Assembly (NCBI GenBank): GCA_964019695.1
Contig: OZ026514.1
Coordinates: 103,512,345 to 103,576,344 of the forward strand
Source: Loripinus fragilis
Taxonomy: Eukaryota > Mollusca > Bivalvia > Lucinida > Lucinidae
DNA: 64,000 nucleotides
Reading direction: 5' to 3'
In this document: piece after piece, positions 1 through 45,700 of the stretch
Numbering within the stretch: the stretch's first letter is position 1
Layout: the number at the start of each line of letters is the position of its first letter
The notes under the pieces: generated by a model
Databases searched by the model: none
What the model was told of the DNA's origin: nothing
Seen by the model: only the letters and a program-made list of their open reading frames with translations
Made by a program: the position numbers and the translations under genes

Positions 1-9
1 CCGATCCGG

Positions 10-232
10 AAACTCTTACTCTTTCCTTGCTAGTGGCGACTTGATGCCTGCTGATCACTTTTGCAAACAGTTTGGATCTAGATCAGAACCGACAGAATGT
101 CAGTTCTGATCTGGTTCCAAACCACTTGACACTCTGATAGTGATCCTGAAAGAACTTTATGAAAAAGTTAATTTTGATTTTAAAAAAAGTCAGCAGACGA
201 AAAATTACCCAACATGCAATGAGCTAATACCT
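10..232. mobile_element. TTAA MITE family B (CTCTTTGC...GCAAAGAG), edge copy
   Basis: Motifs TTTGCAAACAGTTTGGATC and CAGTTCTGATCTGGTTCCAA form the central palindrome; GTCAGCAGACGAAAAATTAC marks the right half. Other copies are at 23,178-23,391, 29,837-30,020 (TTAA on both ends), 47,057-47,260, 49,950-50,137 and 60,806-61,210 (SINE inside). Confidence 0.75.
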
Positions 233-1064
233 GCACATGCCCCTATTAAAGCACACCAAGGTCAGATCATAATATTTTTGTTATAGAGACACCCTTAGTT
301 TCTAGAAAAAAAATACTATGTCATTGGCCTATTTGAAATTTAATTCAGTAATCCTGCATTTCTCCTGGATAATAAAGCACTGTACACTGTCAACCAAACA
401 GTGTTTCAAGCAGAGCTGGCATATTTTTTAAATTTCTGCTCAGCCTAAAACTTCATTAAGTTTTGGTGACCTTCACCTGATGTAAATGTTGTTGGGTTCT
501 TTGTTTTCACTGAAAACAAGTTGCTACTCCTATTCTTTTTCATTCATTGAATACTCTTAGCATACTGAGCACTTCAAAGCAGTGCTGGAAATAATCCTCT
601 TAATCATCCAGTCACCACGGGGATCGCCTTGTGCTGCATAACAAATAGATTTTTTACTGTATCCAGTAAGAATGATAAAGTTAACCATACATAAAATGAA
701 GTCTTAATTCTGTCCAAATGTTTTATTCATGCAAATGTGGTATCTTCTGCCCAATGGTTCACGAGATTTGCACACAAGGCTGAAGCTCTATTTGGTTTAA
801 ATTTTGACATATTCAGTTCTGCGGTGACCTTGAACAATAGGGCAAGGTCACCAAAACCTATCCAAGTCTTCATCATTCCCCAATGTTATATCCATGTAAA
901 TTTGGTTCCAGTCTGCTCGCTAGTTCAGGAGATATCTTGCACACAAGAAAGTTTTATGTCAATGCCACTGCTCACAGGATCCGTACCAAAAACATTAGTA
1001 GACGACAAAACAAAAACTTGCAAAATAACCAGCATGCAAAGTGTAAATGAATGTCATGCCTTAC

Positions 1065-34496
<33,432 letters not shown>

Positions 34497-35195
34497 TTCG
34501 CCTTTTAAAGACAAAATTTGTCCAAAACTTTTACCTCCCCAAATTTGTCAAAATCGATCAGTTTCCGGGAAATTCACGGGAGGTAACTATTTGTCGAAGA
34601 ATTGAATAGAATATAACAGATGCTCCCGGCCGTCCCTCGGGTGGGGATACTTGGTCGTCTTGTTCCCCTGTTCCCCAATAATGGAAAGTGTTTATAATCC
34701 AAATAATGCTGATTAAAGGTGCAGTATTCACTGTTCCCTAATATAGTTTGTGCTCCCCGCCAAATTAGGCCTTTGTTCCCCTTCCCCAACCCCTCCATGG
34801 GGTGGAGATACCTGTTCCCTTGAAATTAATTGGCTTGTTCCCCTGTTCCCAATAAAACAGAGATGGCCTCCTTGTTCTCCATAAAATCCAGATGTCTCAC
34901 AATCTTGCTTCTGTGTTCCCTGTTTTATTCAATGGTTTTGCTCGGACAGCCAGTGAGGCAGGGCGGCACTGTACGTATGTCTGGTACCTACATTATTGGG
35001 CACTATGTGATGACCTGGTAGTCTTCGAACTGTGAGCAGGGGTTAATTGCTTGTCCGTTTCAATAGACACAGCACCACAATGAATCTTATGGAAGAGAAG
35101 CTGTTCCAAAGGCCCGACACCTACGAGCACCAAGAGATGGCTCGTCAAGCGTTTTGCCGACACTACATGAACTTTTGTTTCGGACTTTTGTTTTT

Positions 35196-35465
35196 GTGAC
35201 CGCCTCGATAGCTCAGTTGGTAGAGCGTCCGCTTTCGGAGCGGGAGGTCGTGGGTTCGAATCCCGCGGCCGCACCACACCAAAGGTGTAAAAAATGGTAC
35301 TAGCAGCTCCCTTGCTGACGCTCGCATAAAGGGGTTGTGATAGGGAGATAAAGACAGGTAAGTATCTGTTAAAGATATAATTGTTATGTCGCAGAATAGC
35401 TCATGAGCTAATGTTGTCTGTTACATTATAAGCGACGTTAAATAATGCTTCTTTATCTTTACCTT
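35196..35465 (+). mobile_element. SINE with tRNA-Arg(TCG)-like head, possibly MetaSINE class
   Basis: At 35,203-35,275 a D arm (GCTC-GAGC), an anticodon arm with loop TTTCGGA and a T arm (GTGGG TTCGAAT CCCGC) are intact, but the acceptor stem (GCCTCGA against GGCCGCA) does not pair, so it is not a working tRNA. A body with CTAGCAGCTCCCTTGCTGAC follows and a TTTATCTTTACCTTTATCTT tail ends the element. The body resembles the Meta domain of bivalve SINEs, from memory only. Confidence 0.75.
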
Positions 35466-36562
35466 TATCTTATCACCTGTAGATCAAGCAGGCTGTCGTC
35501 CTCTGAACTTTCTCCATTTGATTAACCTGAAGTTTTGAGTAGGTGTTCCGAATGAGTGCTGCATGCTAGATGGTTTAGGCCGAACCAAAAATTTGTATTC
35601 AACTTCCTTAGTAGTCCTATATAGGTGCAATAGCTAAGTTCCTGAGAAGAACACCAAGTGTCTTATTTGCTTTCGAAGAGAAGACTCTGAAATGTTTTGA
35701 CCCCAATCTATGTTATCAGTGATGATTATACCAATGCATTTTGCTGACTGAACATTTTCTACAGTTTGGTTGTGTAGGGAATAGTCGAAAAGTATTTTTG
35801 TGATGCTGATACCATTTCACTCTCATAGAGTGACATTTGGCCGCATGGAATTTCATTTGCATGCTTTGTATAGTAACATAAAATATTAGTATATTGTTTT
35901 CCCCCTTTTCTTAAGGGATTCCCATTTTAATTGTCCAAGAATGCCAGTCATACTCCAAGTTTCATAGTTGTAGTTCCCTGACATTGCAGCATGGCAGTGC
36001 AATTTGCATGCTTTGTATTTCCTCCTGAAGTAGATGGGCGGATCTAGGATTTCTGGAAAGGGGTTCATATGTATAAAGGTGTTGAGGGTTCGCTTTGCTG
36101 ATTTTATCTCATTTTTCTTATGAAAAGGAAATAATTGATTTTCATTTTCATAGTATATTTAAAAACGAGAGGACAGAGAGGGGGTTGGGGTTCAAGCGAA
36201 CAGTTTGCTTTTAAGGAGTTCATATAATGAATGTGTCAACAGCCTTCATAGAATCTCGGACCCAGTATAAATGTTTTATGGGTCCGAGATAGAATCCAAT
36301 ATGAATGACTATATCCTGTCCAAAAGTTTATCCTAATCATTGACCGAGTTTAGCAACCGTGTATTTTCCTAAGACAAGCTAGTTGCTTTTCAGATAGGAT
36401 CTTGTGCTCTATTTTCCTAAGACATGGTAGTTGCCTTTCAGACAGAATCATCTTATGCTTATGCAGTTGAGCAATGCTATTTGAATACACTATATGTTCA
36501 ACATCTTCCAAGGTACATTCGTCAAGAAAACTGGGCGAAAATTGCACGAAGGGGCCTGTCAA

Positions 36563-36630
36563 CCCCCCCCCCCCACACACACACACACACACACACAAAA
36601 CACACACACACACACACGCACACACGCACG

Positions 36631-36666
<36 letters not shown>
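36563..36666. repeat. Poly-C plus (CA)n microsatellite
   Basis: C13 followed by CA repeats with AAAA and GCA interruptions. Frames over it give His/Thr runs and are not genes. Confidence 0.97.
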
Positions 36667-36667
<1 letters not shown>

Positions 36668-36939
36668 GTTTATGCATCAGTGTCTTTTCTCGACTATTGA
36701 TGTACCAGTGCAAGTCTCTGGGATTTGCTTAACATCACCAACCAAGTTATTCACACGTAAACCATTTTATTTTAGAACATCAGCATTGCTTTCTCTTCTC
36801 ACGGATTCAAACTTTGATCTAATTCTGCAACAGCATGTCTTTTTTCCCCTTTACATGTTTTTTTTAACGAAACTTCATTCTTATTTCATGGATTACCATG
36901 CAATGGATGAATCTGAGCGACTAGCTTTTGATGGAAAGT

Positions 36940-37260
36940 GTTTATCCAGAAATAGGAATGATCAGGAAATACCACAATCACAAACTGCAGACAAACCCGT
37001 GGCATCGTGAGGAAGAGTCACACAGCAATCACGAGACACCAGGAATACAAACAAAGCAAAGCAACCAGTTCTCTCTTCCCCATCAAGATAATTGCAAAAC
37101 TAGAATGAAAAAGTAAGTGAGTATAATCAGGAAATACCACAATCACATACTGCAGACCAACCCACGTCACCGTGAGGAAGAGCCATAGAACATATATAGT
37201 AACAATACATCTGTAAGACAATACTAGCAAAGCAACCGGCTTCCTCTTGATGGGAAAAGA
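36940..37260. repeat. Dispersed repeat R1, two tandem copies
   Basis: GATCAGGAAATACCACAATC and GTGAGGAAGAGYCAYA occur at about 36,960 and 37,122. An inverted copy is at 18,490-18,735, where CACTTACTATTCTTG matches the complement. Class unknown. Confidence 0.75.
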
Positions 37261-37283
37261 TCAAGTTGTTCCAAAGTAAGTAA

Positions 37284-37560
37284 GGTCGCAAATATCAGGA
37301 ATCGATACAATCAAGTACCACACCTGACCCAGGATACCAATGGGAAAGTGACAAACTCACAGTTAGACACCACAAACGAGAGCCAAGAGGTCAGACCTTT
37401 CCCAGCAGGTGACCACCAGGCACATATAAACAGACGCGCACAAAGGCATAGCAACCACAAGGCAGAAAAAAAACATAAAAAAAGCACCGCCTTGGAACGG
37501 TCAGTAAAATATTTTACTGGAGGGCTTAAACCGGTTTAACAGTGCACCAACCTCACCCTT
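37284..37560 (+). repeat. Dispersed repeat R2
   Basis: Shares GAATCGATACAATCAAG, CACACCTGACCCAGGATA, GAGCCAAGAGGTCAG and TAAAATATTTTACTGGAGGG with 49,226-49,497 (same strand) and, inverted, with 45,830-46,020 in lysozyme intron 3. Class unknown. Confidence 0.8.
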
Positions 37561-39024
37561 AATTCAGATGTGGATCAAAGTTAGAAAGAGGACAAAGATC
37601 AGGAATCGATGCAATCAAGCACCACACCTAACCCACCACAATCAAGCACCACACCAAGCCATGGTCATTCATAATCAATCTGTATTTTCCCATCTGATAC
37701 ACAATTCTGTGCCTGATTTATTGAGTCTGTCTGGCTAATAAATATCTTTGATGTTGAAATTCCCACCTTTACGCTGGTTCCTTATTTGTTCCAGCTGGTC
37801 TCTGCAAAGCTGCAAGTATTCACTGATGGTGTTATGTTGTTGACACTAACTTGCAACAGGAAGGTTTCTATATTTTCTAAACACATTGTGAGGACACGTT
37901 TCTGTGAACAATTCTGAAATTTGATAGAGTTTCTTGGATAGCTTTCACATGAGGCTGGTGAGAATCAATGAATGCCACTAATTGTTTTTTTATCTATACA
38001 ATTGGTGTTCATGCTAACAAATTTCAGTGGACTGTTTTTATACACACTTTTTTCTTTAAAAAAAGATATTCCGCTCCATTTCAATTGTCAAGACGTCTCT
38101 TTAACGCACTCAAAACATATGCTTTTTATAGACAGTTATTCAACATATTTTTAGACAGTTATTCAAAAAGTTCATAAATAGGTCCTCTTATCAGAATCCA
38201 GTGTGCCCCTATTTTTTTTCGAATAAGCGAGTATTTCGAAAAATCGGCGTTCGAATTTCGAGTTTTTACTGTAATTTATTATTATAAAACGAAGAAGAGG
38301 GTTCTAAGATCTTCTAAACTCACAGACAGTCAGAGAAAAATATAAGCCTTAGTTGATCCACCGTGGGCCCAGCCAAATACAAATAACAGGCACTGACCTA
38401 TGGATGAAAGTTTTAGGTCAGGGTCATCATTCAGTCTATAAGGCCTGACCCATCGTCATGCAATGAAAGAGGAATCGTAACTGTAATTCGTGATTGGGTT
38501 TATTACCAGGCATGCAGACCATGTTATATAATGTTTGATAATATATTTGAACTGACCAGGAAACGATTCTTTTGAAGTTATAAACTAAATCACCAAAAAA
38601 ACAATGGCTCTTGATATGTCTTGTTGCAGACGTTCTCAAACCAACATTTAATTATAGCAACCACCTCTGAGTTTTACTGTGATAGAAATAAGAAATGCGT
38701 TATGACGTTTATGGTATTTATAGTCTTGCATTAGTCACTTAGCAGTAAAATGTGTTTCTTTTGCTGAAATCCTTGGCATTATCTAGAACATACAAAATTT
38801 ATCGTAAATTTTAGATGAAACTATCATTAGTTATGGACAAGTCCAAATTCAAAAAGGGGTTTCAGTATCGAAAGAATTACCTAGTTTTTCTGTTAGATCT
38901 ATCTGGCTCACTATTAATTTCAATATAAGGATAAGCAATTATGAATAAATTATTTAGATATCTTGGAGAAGATTTCATCGCTTCAGTACCGCGGATGTAA
39001 TGATTACCCAAGAAATGCATAAAC

Positions 39025-39192
39025 CACAGGTTTAGATAAATTTTAAGTGTAAATTTTGTCTTACCCATAAGTTTTAGCATATGTTTTGGGTGCTCAAAAT
39101 GAGACGGTTCTTTTGGTTACCAACAACATATATTTTTGGTTGAGAAATACGAACATTATTTTTGTGTTATGCACTTTTAACTAAAGACCTGA
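39025..39192. mobile_element. Palindromic MITE family P, one arm shortened
   Basis: One arm lost about 16 bp at the centre (GGGTGCTCAAAATGAGACGG). About 0.5 kb upstream of the lysozyme start. Confidence 0.8.
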
Positions 39193-39709
39193 TATAATGT
39201 TAAGGCCAGTACGAGACGGTGCCTTTTGTGTTGACACTCTTTCACGAACTGTTGCATTGCCTTTTTAGACGTTGTCTTTCTTTGCAAAACAAATAAATAT
39301 TTAACAAAAAGAAAGTAACGTTAGGCAACTGAGACATTACAAGATCGGACAGCCTATACAGCACAGAGTCCGTTGCTTGAACCAGCGTGCGTTAAATATA
39401 TCATATTCTTCGAAGATTATCAGTTTTTGAAAAATGCCACATAGCGTCTTCACTGCAGAATGCAGTTCAAAAAGTTGCTTGTTTGCCGAGTCACCGAAAT
39501 CAAGGACCTTAAATTGATATTAGGATCTGTACTGTGCCAAAACAGAAACTAGTGTCATATTGTTTTTGTTGTTGTTGTTTTTTTTTTCATTCATTTGACT
39601 GTACATTACAAAACACCTTTAAGACATGAATGGCGCGTCATAGCCGTTATGTTCAGACATGCTGTGGAAGCCCAGTTTTGTAGACCCTGATCGGAAACAA
39701 TTTCTTATC

Positions 39710-39773
39710 ATGAACAGAATCACAAACGTTATCATTCTCATATACATAATAGGAGTTGAGAGTATGTCACCAG
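39710..39773 (+). CDS. Lysozyme exon 1 (signal peptide)
   Basis: ATG at 39,710 starts MNRITNVIILIYIIGVESMS, a basic residue followed by a run of Ile/Val/Leu, as in a secretion signal. The exon ends CCAG before GTAAAC (phase 1). An upstream in-frame Met at 39,659 would add a hydrophilic leader and is less likely. Confidence 0.82.
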
Positions 39774-42700
39774 GTAAACTACATTTTCTTTTCTTTTCTT
39801 TAAGAAAATACTATTTTCTTTTTTGTATTATTAAAATATGACAGACACTAAACATTTTAGAGTAAGGCTACCCGACAAACATTATTGTACCCCAATATAG
39901 CGTCCATTTTGTGAGACGGTCAAACAGCGTAGAAACAGACCAGTGCGGCGTCTGATCAGGCTCTGCACTATTTGCTTACATATAGATTCGTCCAATTGAT
40001 GAAGCCGGGAAATTCCCATTAAGCATACATGAACAAGGGTTTTAACCCTTAAAACGCCAAGAAGAAATGCATCTGAAAAATGACGTTTGCTTAAGTCGAC
40101 TGCTGCAAATAACTGCCTAACATTTCTTACTAATTTAAGTATAGAAGCAAACAGGGTGGACCCAGATCAGACTGCTCCTATAGGATCAGTCTGATCTGGG
40201 TCCACACAGTTTATCATAGAGGCTTCTTAAACATTTTAGCAGACGAGAAAAGCAGACGACTTTTGTTGCGATTGGCGCTTTAAGGGTTAAGCTATAATAA
40301 TAACAAAACTATTATCCTTAATATGAACAGATGAAGTACAGCCAACTTTTTGAAACAGACGACAATATTTCAAATGAGCCGTGACATGTGGTATTTTGAC
40401 AGGTGTAGACTCAGACGAGCATGTGCAGCCTCCTTTTAAGCTTAGAACCTCCAAAAGATGTTAGGTTCGTAGCTTAACACTCATAGAATATTCAAGCGAC
40501 GAGCAAAGGCTCTGATCAGACTGTGCGTATGTGCAGGCTGATCTGAGGCATTGCTGGTCGCACATACCACATTGTTGGAAATCTCATGCACTGGCTCAAA
40601 TGGTGTTTTTTCCATTCATGTAACCGGCGATACTAAAACGAAGCCTGTGACAGTTAGGCTACATGTGATGTTGCAGTTGTAGAGTTAACCTATAAATCTG
40701 GTCAGGTCCGAGAAATCGTGGTCTTGATTCAAATTGTTTGTCACAATGTTTTTCTGAAGATAAAAAAAGTTACACAAAAAAAATCTTACGGCAAAAACAT
40801 GCAAATTAGTTTAGTCACATTGAAACGCTGTATTTTGTTATTTTTCAGGGCTTGTTCAACAGGACTGTCTGGAATGCTTGTGTCAGGTAATGTCACAGAC
40901 ACTTGGGGTCAGTAGAGAAAAACAAGCCCCCCCCCCCCCACCTTCATCCCCCATTAACTTTTGCATTCTTGCATTTTTTTTCATTTAAAATATGATATTT
41001 TATATGCTTGAAGTTGTACAGGTGTTAGAAAAAATGACCTAGAACATATGGAAAACATTTGAAAAAAATGCATATTGCTCACGATGATAGAAAAAACACC
41101 GTGAGCAATATGCATTTTTTTCAAATGTTTTCCATATGTTCTAGGTCATTTTTTCTAACACCTGTATAACTTCAAGCATACAAAATATCATATTTTAAAT
41201 GAAAAAATGCAAGAATTCAAAAGTTAATGGGGGATGAAGGTTGGGGGGGAGGGGGGCTTGTTTTTCTCTACTGACCCCAAGTGTCTGTGGGTAATGTTTC
41301 CTTTGAGCTAAATAGACTTTAAAGGGGACGGCAACCCTGATGATTACTATGTTTTATATGAAAAATCTTAATAAACCATGAATTTTGATACCAGTTTCAT
41401 CTAAATAGGTTGGAAAATGTGGAAGTTGTGGGCGTTTGAATATTTGCAAATGTACTGTAATGGAAGCGGCCATATTGTAGGCTTAGTGACGTCACTCAGC
41501 CTAATTATATATGCGTAATCATAATAAAAGACAAATCAATGGATTATTTGCGCTAATCTTTAATGAAACATTTTCCTTATGTATAAAGCTGCATATCTGT
41601 TGAAACACAGATGATGTGGTAGTAGTGATAACTGAAAATAAAGTAGTTGAAAAAAATCTGAAAACTAATTAAATATTCAAAATGGCGGCTAAATGTTGGC
41701 CATATTGAATTTTTTAAACGCCCATTACTTGCCCATTTTTCAACCGAGTTTGATGATACTTGTATCAAAATTCATGGTTTATAGAGCTCTTTCTGATATA
41801 ACATACTTATAATTAGGGTTGCTGTCCCCTTTAACAACCTTGTTATATGGATGAGTCCATTTCTAGTTTAAGGGTGTCGGGAATAAACATTTGGAAAACA
41901 TTTATCAGAGCGAGTTCAGATGCCAGAACCAGTGTTTTCAGACCCGTGCAAATTACTTTGCAATAATTCTTTCAGGCTAGTTCGAGTCTAACTTGCTATC
42001 AATTTCTCCAGGATCACCAATATCTACCCTGTCCTGAGACAGATACCTGTTTTTGCAGGCGTTTTGATTTTAGCGAGCATATAGGCGTGCGCAAAAAGTT
42101 GCAACCCATATCTATGAGTAGGCATGTCGGAAATTAAAAGGTTGAAAATAAGTCACTTTTAAAGATCGATTTATCTTGGAATTCTCGTGGGTTTGTATGA
42201 AGAAGATTCGTTTGTCAAGTTTTAAGCAGGTCCAAATTATTCACAGTAAAATGTTTTGTAACAATTAGTAACTCATTTTCTTTTGTAAACCATGTAAGTC
42301 AATATTTTCCCTTCAATTCGATAGTATTAAGCGCCGTTGGCGTCTTAACTGGATGTCTGGTGTTGCATGCGAATATTTATTTCACGAAGGCGCTGACCAG
42401 CCTGCGCATCCACACAGTCTGATCAGCGCTTTTGCTATTTTGATTATTGGATAATATTATATCTTAGTTTGCTACATGGGAAATTCTAAATTGAACCGTT
42501 CTTGGTTCTTAACCTCGCGTAACTATTTAGCTAAGCTACCATATTGTGAAAAAATATAGTAACAATCGGTCTAATGACAGATAATCATCCATAATAACTG
42601 CTATGAACTTTTCAATACGCTTATAACTTAATCTATCAGATGCGACCTTCAAGCTAAATTTCAGCTTATTTACTAGACTTATAAAGTCTGACGAGATGTG

Positions 42701-45700
42701 ATTTTATTCATATTCATGTCTTTAAAAACATTTACACATCCTCTCAAATACTCTGTTTTCTTCTGCCATCTCATGCTATCATTAATCTACATTGAGTTGA
42801 ACATCTATACTGGAATGATAGCATAAGATAAGATGTGGAACGGTAGCGGTTAGTATGGATTCATAGGGGCAATATCAACATCTAGGACTGATGTAAGTCT
42901 TCTAGTTGACATGTTGATAACATTTTGTTAGTTAGCACATGCACATATGCTATTTGTACGGGCTTAACGAGGCCAAATATGAACAATATGATAGTTTTAA
43001 CATTGCAGGGAGTAATATCGAGAGACTATTACTATCATTGCAAAGTATTGCACTAACAAACAGATGTCAGTTTTACTTGAGAAAGTCTCTACTTCTGTAT
43101 TAAAACAATACGCCCTCTATACTAAAATGCGTGGTTGGAGAGCCATCTAAAATACATTATAATGCCATTTTAAGAAGTGTGCGCCAAGTTTCATGAAAAC
43201 AGATACATACTTCATGAATGTATTTTAATTCATAAAACAAACTGTATATGTACACAGTCTCACCACTGTGATGCAATATTTAAAAGTAGGATTGACTATA
43301 AAAGGCAAAATAAGCTATTTGAACACTTTCTCACTTGCCATCAAACTGTTAAGTTACATCTACAGGGGGTCCTGAGGTTTTATCTCAAATTTGATTGGTT
43401 TCTGGCAAATACATAGGAAATGATTGACACGTCTTATCAGCTCAGTAACCATGCTGCATGTCAGACAAATCAGTTCGTTGGGCTAACCAAATGTGACAGT
43501 AGCTAAACTCTGCCCACCTTCTACCTATCTAATATTGTGGCCACTACTTTGCTGGGAGAGTGGTGGTGTTGGGGATGGGGTCCAGGATTTCTCCCTTTAA
43601 AAGTAGTAACGTAAAATGTAGTGGCCTAGTAGGCGTGTATTTTGTTAATATGGGTTTGCGCCCGTTGCAAAATGACTTAATAGCGTGTTGTACAGATTTC
43701 ATGCAATTATATACTGACAGGTAGAGTCTGACTGTAAACCAAAAGAATGTGGAATGGATAAAGGGTCTCTTTCATGTGGGTTCTTCCAGATAAAATTCCC
43801 ATACTGGGTGGACTGTTACAAACATAAACCAGGTAAGATCCCAGCCAGCATGCAATCTGGGGCCACTATCGGCCCACCATCGAAGCGCCATTTAAATGAC
43901 ATTTCGCTGGTGGGCATATAGTGTTCCACTTTTACGTGCTTACTGAGATAATGAAAGGCAAACTATGATTAAGTCACATTTTGAGATTCAGGTAGAGTTG
44001 TACAAGAACTCTGATCCAGTAACAGTAATTCTGTGTCCAAGGTAAGTCGTATGAAGTGAAAAACAAGTACAATTCAGTCTGCAAACAAGTATGACAAGAA
44101 AATGCAACAGTAAAACCTTTGCAAAACGGCCACTCAAAAATAGACAAAACAAAGATTTTGTTGACAAATGGTAGCTTAATGAAGGGCAAAAGTACTGCAG
44201 AACGCTCCCCTTGATCTGCATTAAGCGATAATTGGTCTTGAAAACCAATTATCTGTCTTTTTGATACTAGCTGGTTTACACAGGTTTTACTGTAACACAT
44301 GATGCTGATTGAAAAACTAGAAAGGACATAAAGAACACTATATATTCTTTTAAATTTCTGGAACTCATTATTTGTCTCTTGGGGGAATTTACTGAACAAA
44401 AAAGAAATGTTGTATGCAAATGTAATGCTTGTTTTATCTTGACTGAAATTTAATTCCAGGAGAGTAAGGAGAAATTTAATTTTTTGCACATTTTCTTTTA
44501 TGGCTCAATAAAGACACGTATTAAATGCATCAAATATTAATACCACAACAAAAGTTCCAAAATTAATGTCTACAGATAAGTTTGAACTTTGTAGGAGTTA
44601 AAACTTTGAAAATGCAATTTTGAGATGCTATTAATTGACCTTAACTTTGGTGAAATGGTCAACCAAAATGCTAAAATCATTTACCTGATATTTATCAAAC
44701 ATTGTTTGCCACTAAGACGTTTGAATAATCACCTCAAATGCTTTTTTTTCTCAATGTCCTGGGAATATGGCACTTTAGTCCATTTTGAACATGTTTTTTT
44801 ACGTAATGCATTGACATTTCCTTAGACTAAGTAAAGTAGTGTACTGTAGGCAACATATCAATTTGATCAACCAATTGACAGAGAAACATTGTTTGATGAA
44901 AGATGAATAAGATCCATAACTTTGAAGTCAAAAAGTCATTAAAATGTGCAGGTGATAAAGAGGTGAAGAAATGCTATACGTTCATATGCAAGGATGATAA
45001 TTTGATAGTTAAAAAATGTTTGACCCCTTATTTTTCAACTGTTGGATGAATGGCACACTATTCAAAGTGTTTTTGATTGATAACTATTAGCAGATAAAGA
45101 ACAAAATTAATTCAATGTCCTTGCACATGCACATTGTGCGTTTTCCACTGTCTGATGCATTTGTTCATTCTACAATGAATGATGGAAAACAAAAATTAAC
45201 TTAGTCCATATATAGTCTGATGTCTGCCATATCATAAATAGGTAGCCAGGCATCCAGATAAGAGTATGTACCAGAAAAGTATTTTTCTTATTTCTCAACC
45301 AAAACATATGTTGTGGGTACTCAAAAGAACCGTCTCGATGAGACAGTTCTTTTGAGCACCCAAAACATATGTTTTAACTGATGGGTAAGAAAATAATCAC
45401 AATTTTACGCTAAAAAGTTTTGCTTAACTGACCCTATGGACCGTAGCATTGTTTGATGATATCAGTTTGAGGTTAAATTCTCTGAGTATTTCACATTTCT
45501 TTTTTGCTCAGTATATTCAATTATTCTATCTGTCAATATAATGTATAATGGAAAAATCTCTATGAATATAACATGTTTCTCTTTCAATCTGCCCCTTCAT
45601 ACTGCACATACTCTGTATCATTTACATTCATGTGAAATATTAAATACGTTTATACTGATGTGAAATAATTTTTCTTGGGGCTTTATATAAACATGCACGC

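Larger units (their letters stand above)
34515..39709. other. Intergenic, between DYNC1H1 and the lysozyme (head to head)
   Basis: Should hold the promoters of both genes, but no convincing TATA or initiator element can be assigned. Contents: a G/C-rich stretch with GTTCCC repeats (34,600-34,960), the SINE at 35,196, the CA tract, repeats R1 and R2, and one family P MITE. No exon was found. Confidence 0.8.

Noticed and set aside
35203..35275. Functional tRNA-Arg(TCG) gene
   Set aside because: D, anticodon and T arms fit, but the acceptor stem does not pair and a SINE body follows directly.
36474..37010. 178-residue frame
   Set aside because: Driven by a (CA)n microsatellite giving His-Thr runs; no domain, no splice context.
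43974..44489. 171-residue minus-strand frame
   Set aside because: Covers a MITE whose relative at 8,521 also gives a chance frame; no family recognised.
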